From a virus: 40,246 bases of DNA. A program made the position numbers and the translations under genes. Below are positions 36,601 through 40,246 of the stretch, one piece after another. The DNA is taken from positions 1-40,246 of IMG/VR virus record IMGVR_UViG_3300042881_003136. One strand, given 5' to 3'. The notes under the pieces are model-generated. The model saw only the letters and a list, made by a program, of their open reading frames with translations. It was not told the DNA's origin and did no database searches. How positions within the stretch are numbered: position 1 is the stretch's first letter; the number at the start of each line of letters is the position of its first letter.

Positions 36601-36735
36601 TCACTTTTTCCTGGTTCTTCTATACACTTTATATACAACATATAGTCCTATGATTATTGATATGATTAATATAGATCTAGTCATATGGTTATATGGCTCC
36701 CAGCATAGGTTACCTGTATAGCAGTCATCAGTCAT
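36601..36735 (-). CDS. Small membrane protein
   Basis: 44 aa. MTDDCYTGNLCWEPYNHMTR is outside, followed by one transmembrane helix (SILIISIIIGLYVVYKVY) and the basic end RRTRKK. The two cysteines before the helix could pair. It overlaps the upstream membrane-protein gene by 8 bases, like a small spanin or holin pair, though the lysis module is elsewhere. Confidence 0.58.
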   Translation of the reverse strand: MTDDCYTGNLCWEPYNHMTRSILIISIIIGLYVVYKVYRRTRKK

Positions 36736-36856
36736 TTTTTAGGGACTCAAGTTCACTTATACGTTTTTTTATAGGTCTAAGCATGTGTAATACCAATACG
36801 AAATCTAGGAGTAGGCCCAGAAATAAACCAGATAAAAACCAAAACAATGAGTCCAT
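36728..36856 (-). CDS. Small membrane protein
   Basis: 42 aa, AGGAGA upstream. MDSLFWFLSGLFLGLLLDFV and LVLHML form one long transmembrane helix, then a basic/coiled tail (RPIKKRISELESLKND). Starts one base before the speD stop region and overlaps the next membrane protein. Confidence 0.6.
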   Translation of the reverse strand: MDSLFWFLSGLFLGLLLDFVLVLHMLRPIKKRISELESLKND

Positions 36857-37243
36857 TTATTCTCCTGACTCTGAGGATGCTTCAATCTTGAAGCCATTCT
36901 CTCTATCAAATAGCATGTACTCTAAACTTACTACTTCAAAAGTTTCTTTGAATAGCGACAACACTTTGTCTAATTCTAGTTGGCCACAGGTATATAGATC
37001 AAATTGAACTAGGCCTGGGGTTACTTCATCCCATATGTGAAATGCTATGTGGCTTGTCTCTATCATGACAATGCCTGTCAATCCCCTATTTCCCTCTTTG
37101 TTTACATATGAGGCAAAAGGTCCTTTAATAATTTTCATGTCGATTTTCTCGACTAGGTTAGTTAAAAACTCAACTCCTTGAGCTTCTGATTTTACTGGGT
37201 TGCTAACCTTAGCGTTTACCAGTAAGTGTTTGTGGTATATCAT
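36857..37243 (-). CDS. speD-like: S-adenosylmethionine decarboxylase-like pyruvoyl enzyme (SpeD family)
   Basis: 128 aa, AAGGAGAG upstream. SpeD proenzymes cut themselves to create a pyruvoyl group from a Ser. Here IETSHIAFHIWDE (61-73) carries the Ser64-His65 pair and His69, and FDLYTCG (81-87) carries the catalytic Cys86. The usual Glu before the cleavage Ser is Thr63. The enzyme would make decarboxylated AdoMet for spermidine; some SpeD relatives act on ornithine or arginine instead. Polyamines help package DNA. Cyanophages also carry speD. Confidence 0.85.
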   Translation of the reverse strand: MIYHKHLLVNAKVSNPVKSEAQGVEFLTNLVEKIDMKIIKGPFASYVNKEGNRGLTGIVMIETSHIAFHIWDEVTPGLVQFDLYTCGQLELDKVLSLFKETFEVVSLEYMLFDRENGFKIEASSESGE

Positions 37244-37256
37244 TTCTCTCCTTCGG

Positions 37257-37694
37257 TTATTGTAACTCTAACGGCAAAAAGTCGTCTATAGTTATCTGGT
37301 TGGTCATTCCTATATATCTAACCTCATCTATTATACCCCCAGTAAGTGCTGTTTCTATCATCTGGTAGGAAGAATTGCCTTTAGTTGGCTTAGATGAGAA
37401 ATAGGCTACATAGTATATATCTGGGTAATGTACCTTTATTAGAGAAGCATTGGCTACCGCCTTTTTTACATTATCTGTTCTCTTGGCTCCAGGTCTTTTG
37501 CCCTCGCCTTCATAGCCACCCTTAGCTTCTACATATTCTTTATTGTCTGCCACAAAATCTACCTCGCAGCCAGATCCAGCCATAAATACATTTTGTTTTA
37601 TATTCTTAAATCCACGATCAGACAAATCTTTTAGCACCATATTCTCAAAATCGTCACCAGACCTCTTGGACTCAGACTGAAAGTCTATTATCAC
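37257..37694 (-). CDS. PD-(D/E)XK nuclease-like protein
   Basis: 145 aa from a GTG that overlaps the preceding stop (GTGA), with AAGGAG 5 bases upstream. An N-terminal helix (GDDFENMVLKDLSDRGFKNI), then GSGCEVDFVADNKEYVEAKG: Asp46 and the later Glu-x-Lys fit the metal-binding core of restriction-endonuclease-like folds. Ile/Val-rich strands follow. It could be a resolvase, repair or host-DNA nuclease; which one cannot be decided from sequence. Confidence 0.72.
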   Translation of the reverse strand: MIIDFQSESKRSGDDFENMVLKDLSDRGFKNIKQNVFMAGSGCEVDFVADNKEYVEAKGGYEGEGKRPGAKRTDNVKKAVANASLIKVHYPDIYYVAYFSSKPTKGNSSYQMIETALTGGIIDEVRYIGMTNQITIDDFLPLELQ

Positions 37695-37798
37695 TTGTGC
37701 TCCTTCATGTGTCTAGATAAGGTGAGATGTGCAAAATCTGATCGAACTTCTATCTCTTTCTTGCATATTTCACATATTACGATGCGATTACTAGCCAT
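37691..37798 (-). CDS. Single C2H2 zinc-finger protein
   Basis: 35 aa: Cys9 and Cys12 in VICEICKKE, and His30 and His34 in TLSRHMKEHK. This is the CxxC...LxxHxxxH layout of a classical C2H2 finger, uncommon in bacteria but seen in phages. The finger makes up nearly the whole protein. It precedes the nuclease gene with a 4-base overlap, so it may help it find DNA. Confidence 0.68.
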   Translation of the reverse strand: MASNRIVICEICKKEIEVRSDFAHLTLSRHMKEHK

Positions 37799-37800
37799 CT

Positions 37801-38028
37801 CTATCTTTCGTAGTTTGGATGATCTAATGGGGTTGGTGCTGTTATTAAACAGCCGCACTCATAGCACTCGGCATTGCTTAAAAAATACATACCAATTTCG
37901 TATGTTTCTGTGTCAAAAGATGCTGTTATCTTTAGCAAGGTAGAGCCGCAGCATGGACATACTGGGGTTGGCAATCCCCTAACATCATACCTTGGAGCGC
38001 TCTCACCAGGTTTGTTTTTTATACCCAT
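37801..38028 (-). CDS. Small zinc-ribbon protein
   Basis: 75 aa. VCPCCGSTLLKIT and AECYECGCLITAP provide two CxxC knuckles about 30 residues apart. Predicted leaderless: TTTACT, N17, TATAAT (38035-38040), 6 bases, ATG. It ends 2 bases before the C2H2 finger gene and heads that operon. Confidence 0.7.
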   Translation of the reverse strand: MGIKNKPGESAPRYDVRGLPTPVCPCCGSTLLKITASFDTETYEIGMYFLSNAECYECGCLITAPTPLDHPNYER

Positions 38029-38034
38029 ATATTA

Positions 38035-38063
38035 ATTATACACATATATATGGGTCAAGTAAA
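38035..38063 (-). promoter_or_regulatory. Leaderless sigma-A-type promoter for 37801-38028
   Basis: Minus strand TTTACT (38063-38058), 17 bases, TATAAT (38040-38035), 6 bases, ATG at 38028. Confidence 0.68.
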
Positions 38064-38067
38064 GTAT

Positions 38068-38214
38068 TTACTCTGAGTCAGATACATTGACCATTACGGT
38101 CTCTGTGCCACAGGCACACATTGGTTCTGGGGCTTGGATAGCTAATTCTGCATGGTATAAGAACTTAGAATCACACACATAGCACTCATACTCATAGATT
38201 AACTTATTAGTCAT
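38068..38214 (-). CDS. Small zinc-ribbon protein
   Basis: 48 aa: YECYVCDSKF and EPMCACGTET form a two-knuckle zinc ribbon of the FmdB/rubredoxin-like kind. One-base overlap (TAATG) with the lipoprotein gene upstream. Function unknown. Confidence 0.65.
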   Translation of the reverse strand: MTNKLIYEYECYVCDSKFLYHAELAIQAPEPMCACGTETVMVNVSDSE

Positions 38215-38486
38215 TACTTCCTGGACTCAATACTTTCATGTATCTCTTCTATGGTATCCACAAAGTCCTGCGGGAAGCATGTTCTATTTTCAATTACTAA
38301 CTGGACAGCCATACCCTCATATCTCATAGACTTGGAGTCCCTGCCTGCCTTTAAGTTCTCAATTGCAAGCTCGTACATTTTATCAAAATCCGCCCTTTTG
38401 GAGTGGCATAGATTTTCCTCTGATCCACAGCTGGTAAGTAATCCAGCCATTAAAATTGATATTACGAAGATCTTTAATAATCTCAC
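38214..38486 (-). CDS. Small lipoprotein
   Basis: 90 aa from a GTG with AGAGGT upstream. MRLLKIFVISILMAGLLTSC is a lipoprotein signal with lipobox LLTSC; the mature protein begins CGSEENLCHSKRADFDKMYE and is helical, with two further cysteines. It would be anchored outside the membrane. Small phage lipoproteins often block superinfection, which is the best guess here. A 16-base palindrome lies 22 bases upstream. Confidence 0.75.
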   Translation of the reverse strand: MRLLKIFVISILMAGLLTSCGSEENLCHSKRADFDKMYELAIENLKAGRDSKSMRYEGMAVQLVIENRTCFPQDFVDTIEEIHESIESRK

Positions 38487-38507
38487 AATAATTACCTCTT
38501 TTCATGG

Positions 38508-38523
38508 TATACATTAATGTATA
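38508..38523. promoter_or_regulatory. Palindrome upstream of lipoprotein gene (operator candidate)
   Basis: TATACATTAATGTATA is a perfect 16-base palindrome placed where a promoter -10 would lie. No other copy was seen. Confidence 0.45.
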
Positions 38524-38567
38524 ACTATCTTAATATACACTATATTTATTGAAAAAGCACCTTACCG

Positions 38568-39236
38568 TTATACCATTGGTACCTGTAAAGCCACAGTCTT
38601 CATATGCTTAAGTCTTATTGTAGGGTCTAAATAAATGCTGTATCCAAGTTCCCGTGCCTTGTTACAGAAATAGGTGTCTTCCCCAACCATATCAATTTTT
38701 CCATCTGTTTCTTTATATTCTACCTGAAACCACGGCGCCTTCATTTTTTTCAAGACATCAAATTTTACTGCCATAAATCCCATCCCAGTAAAAGCTAGCT
38801 CGACTTCATGATATGTTTCGTTTAAAAATGAATACGGAAGTCTTTGGCTATCAAAGCCACAAGCAAGGTCGCCGTTTACTGTCAAGTATGTTCCACAAAC
38901 TATGTCGTGATCTGAGTTTAGTATCTTATCCATATCTTGCAAAGACCAAACAATATCACTGTCTAAAAATATAACTTTTTTCGGTGATACCATTCCGTCA
39001 AATAACTCTGTGCTTAAAAATGCACTATTAAATCTACCAACTGTATTAAGAAGCATGTTTCTAGTTTCCTGAACTATTGGGCTGTATAGGTTATTAAACA
39101 TAAATGTTTTTCCAGAAGCCACCAAGCTAAGTAGTGTATTTGACCAAGCAATTAAAAACTCTCCAGAAAACTCTTTTCCTGGCAAACAAAAGAAGTAATC
39201 TACGGATTGACCGTTCTCGGTAATATTTGTTGACAT
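38568..39236 (-). CDS. GT-A-fold glycosyltransferase
   Basis: 222 aa, AAAGGA upstream. VIFLDSDIVWSLQDMDKIL holds the DxD metal/nucleotide-sugar motif, and GEDTYFCNKARELGYSIYLD is the family-typical acceptor-side segment ending in LKHMK. FTGMGFMAVKFDVLKK is another conserved stretch. It should transfer a sugar, perhaps onto modified DNA bases or virion proteins. It lies next to the protease-like and methyltransferase genes. Confidence 0.82.
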   Translation of the reverse strand: MSTNITENGQSVDYFFCLPGKEFSGEFLIAWSNTLLSLVASGKTFMFNNLYSPIVQETRNMLLNTVGRFNSAFLSTELFDGMVSPKKVIFLDSDIVWSLQDMDKILNSDHDIVCGTYLTVNGDLACGFDSQRLPYSFLNETYHEVELAFTGMGFMAVKFDVLKKMKAPWFQVEYKETDGKIDMVGEDTYFCNKARELGYSIYLDPTIRLKHMKTVALQVPMV

Positions 39237-39240
39237 TATA

Positions 39241-39516
39241 TTATTCCTTTGTCTCGTCTGAGCTTTTATTGTCTAGTGTTTCTTCTGTGGATTCTTTTGG
39301 CTCTAGATCTAATTCTATTCCCTGTTCACTAACCCACTCTTTAACGTTCTCTGGAAGCATATCCAAGCTTGTTATTTTTACCCCAGGGGTTGTGTTTCCA
39401 GGAATAGTCATTCCATTAGGTAGGGTTATTCTTTTTATTCCAGACTTTTTCCTTTTGTTTCTTTTAATAGCACGTTTAGATTTTTGCTGAGAAACTCTTG
39501 AATTGTTTTTTTTCAT
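39241..39516 (-). CDS. Hypothetical protein with basic N-terminus
   Basis: 91 aa. The N-terminal 30 residues are Lys/Arg-rich (QQKSKRAIKRNKRKKSGIKR); the middle has LPNGMTIPGNTTPGVKITSL; the C-terminus is acidic and Ser/Thr-rich (EPKESTEETLDNKSS). The split charge suggests a disordered scaffold or tag-like protein. It lies directly downstream of the protease-like gene with a one-base overlap, so it could be its substrate or adaptor. Confidence 0.62.
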   Translation of the reverse strand: MKKNNSRVSQQKSKRAIKRNKRKKSGIKRITLPNGMTIPGNTTPGVKITSLDMLPENVKEWVSEQGIELDLEPKESTEETLDNKSSDETKE

Positions 39517-40064
39517 TACTCTACCTCATAAACTTCTACTTGAATTGGACCTCCAGTATTAATATCAAATTGCGACGCCGCTTGAATTGAAGCTTCGGCC
39601 ACTCTTTGTGCCTCAATTATGTCAGCATCTTCGGATAACTTGGCATATATGTATCCCATTGCTATTCCAGAACCACTACCCGTAGCATAAAATTCTTCAT
39701 CAGATCTGCTTATAGAAAAATCAGAACCAACATCAAATAACTCGCCTTTTACTGATATCAAAAAATTAAAGTCGGACTCCTTGTGTTTCCAATCATACTC
39801 TGCAACATCTAGGGCCCTAATCATAGATGGAATCATTTTAGATACAACCCATGTTTGTATTTCTCCTGTAATTTTTGGTGGCTTCCACCCATAAGCAATT
39901 ATGTCTCCTGGCCTAGCATCACCACGAAGACCAATCATTATATCTTTAAATCTAATTATTTTAGGCGTAGCAGAGCTTATTATTCTACTGTTGTCTTCTG
40001 TAATCTGACTATCTGCAGCCATAACGGACCATCCATCGCCCTGTATACCAACAATAGTTGTCAT
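39516..40064 (-). CDS. Proteasome beta-subunit/HslV-like threonine peptidase
   Basis: 182 aa Ntn-hydrolase. Start MTTIVGIQGDGWSVMAADSQ gives Thr2 as nucleophile after Met removal, Asp18 in the AADS motif and Lys35 in ATPKIIRF, the Thr-Asp-Lys set of proteasome beta subunits and HslV. GLRGDARPGD and the C-terminal ATGSGSGIAMGYIYA are also family features. It would form a ring protease, perhaps working with a host ATPase or in capsid maturation. Overlaps the methyltransferase stop by one base. Confidence 0.85.
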   Translation of the reverse strand: MTTIVGIQGDGWSVMAADSQITEDNSRIISSATPKIIRFKDIMIGLRGDARPGDIIAYGWKPPKITGEIQTWVVSKMIPSMIRALDVAEYDWKHKESDFNFLISVKGELFDVGSDFSISRSDEEFYATGSGSGIAMGYIYAKLSEDADIIEAQRVAEASIQAASQFDINTGGPIQVEVYEVE

Positions 40065-40246
40065 TATCTCTTAACCACCCAAAGCTGTAGTCCTCTTTCA
40101 ATAATATCAACTTGGTGATAAACATCATGCAAGAACCTGTCGGCACCCATCTGTACCTCTACGTTCATTCCGTTCCAGCCATAATCATCAAATGACATGA
40201 GCCCACCTTGCTTTAAAAGTGGCCAGGCATATCGGGCATCATCATA
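40064..40246 (-). CDS. Class I methyltransferase, C-terminal part (runs off right edge)
   Basis: The last 60 codons. ARYAWPLLKQGGLMSFDDYG matches the end of SAM-dependent methyltransferases of the Methyltransf_24 kind (WPLLKPGG-x-DDYGW), followed by ADRFLHDVYHQVD. The SAM-binding part lies outside the window. It is the first visible gene of the operon with the protease-like gene. Confidence 0.68.
   Translation of the reverse strand, partial: YDDARYAWPLLKQGGLMSFDDYGWNGMNVEVQMGADRFLHDVYHQVDIIERGLQLWVVKR

Noticed and set aside
36601-36856. Overlapping membrane-protein pair as spanins
   Set aside because: Spanins serve hosts with outer membranes; other evidence points to a Gram-positive actinobacterium, and the lysis genes are far away. 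Kept as unknown membrane proteins.

Overview
The window looks like part of the genome of a tailed, AT-rich phage of an actinobacterium. The actinobacterial evidence is a WhiB-like regulator (29074-29304), a Gp88-family protein (26010-26729), a LexA box of the Gram-positive type (21426-21441), many leaderless genes, and an endolysin built as CHAP plus peptidoglycan-binding domain. Collagen-like and glycine-rich tail fibres, Hsp20, SpeD and small zinc ribbons resemble what is known from large aquatic phages. An uncultured low-GC planktonic actinobacterium is a plausible host, but this is inference.

Layout. 1-12605 (minus): a run of tail-fibre and adhesin genes, many built from shared modules. 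12652-15651 (minus): an adenosylcobalamin-dependent ribonucleotide reductase and a GT4 glycosyltransferase. 15745-18761: lysis and tail-associated functions (lytic transglycosylase, tRNA-Gly, CHAP endolysin, holin) and Hsp20. 18914-20989: a Cys-rich protein, a nuclease and small membrane, secreted or zinc-binding proteins. 20990-21625: a divergent control region with a LexA box, a CRP-type box and many inverted repeats. 21626-34632 (plus): about 45 very small genes in short operons with TAATG or ATGA overlaps, together with Gp88, DUF932, WhiB and an Api92-like protein. 34633-35475: an AT-rich, gene-poor stretch with one small basic gene. 35476-40246 (minus): cobalamin adenosyltransferase, SpeD, a PD-(D/E)XK-like nuclease, several zinc ribbons, a C2H2 finger, a lipoprotein, a glycosyltransferase, a proteasome/HslV-like protease and a partial methyltransferase.

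The most striking signal is regulatory. The small-gene half carries at least 13 copies of one promoter design: WTGTCR, exactly 11 bases, then TAnnnT, usually with an extended -10 TGn. Several copies have a TGTGA-N6-TCACA (CRP/GlxR-type) palindrome upstream at helically spaced distances, and many are preceded by GC-rich inverted repeats that probably end the previous operon. This layout (upstream element near -27, extended -10, mostly no -35) resembles activator-dependent middle promoters such as those using T4 MotA. A second class, TTGACA-like, N17, TAnnnT, exactly 6 bases, ATG, yields leaderless mRNAs for tail, lysis and other genes.

Metabolic theme: the B12-dependent reductase, a PduO-type adenosyltransferase that makes its cofactor, and a secreted protein resembling the DUF4430/transcobalamin-like fold suggest that the phage manages cobalamin for dNTP synthesis. 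All functions are read from motifs by eye; no database search was made.
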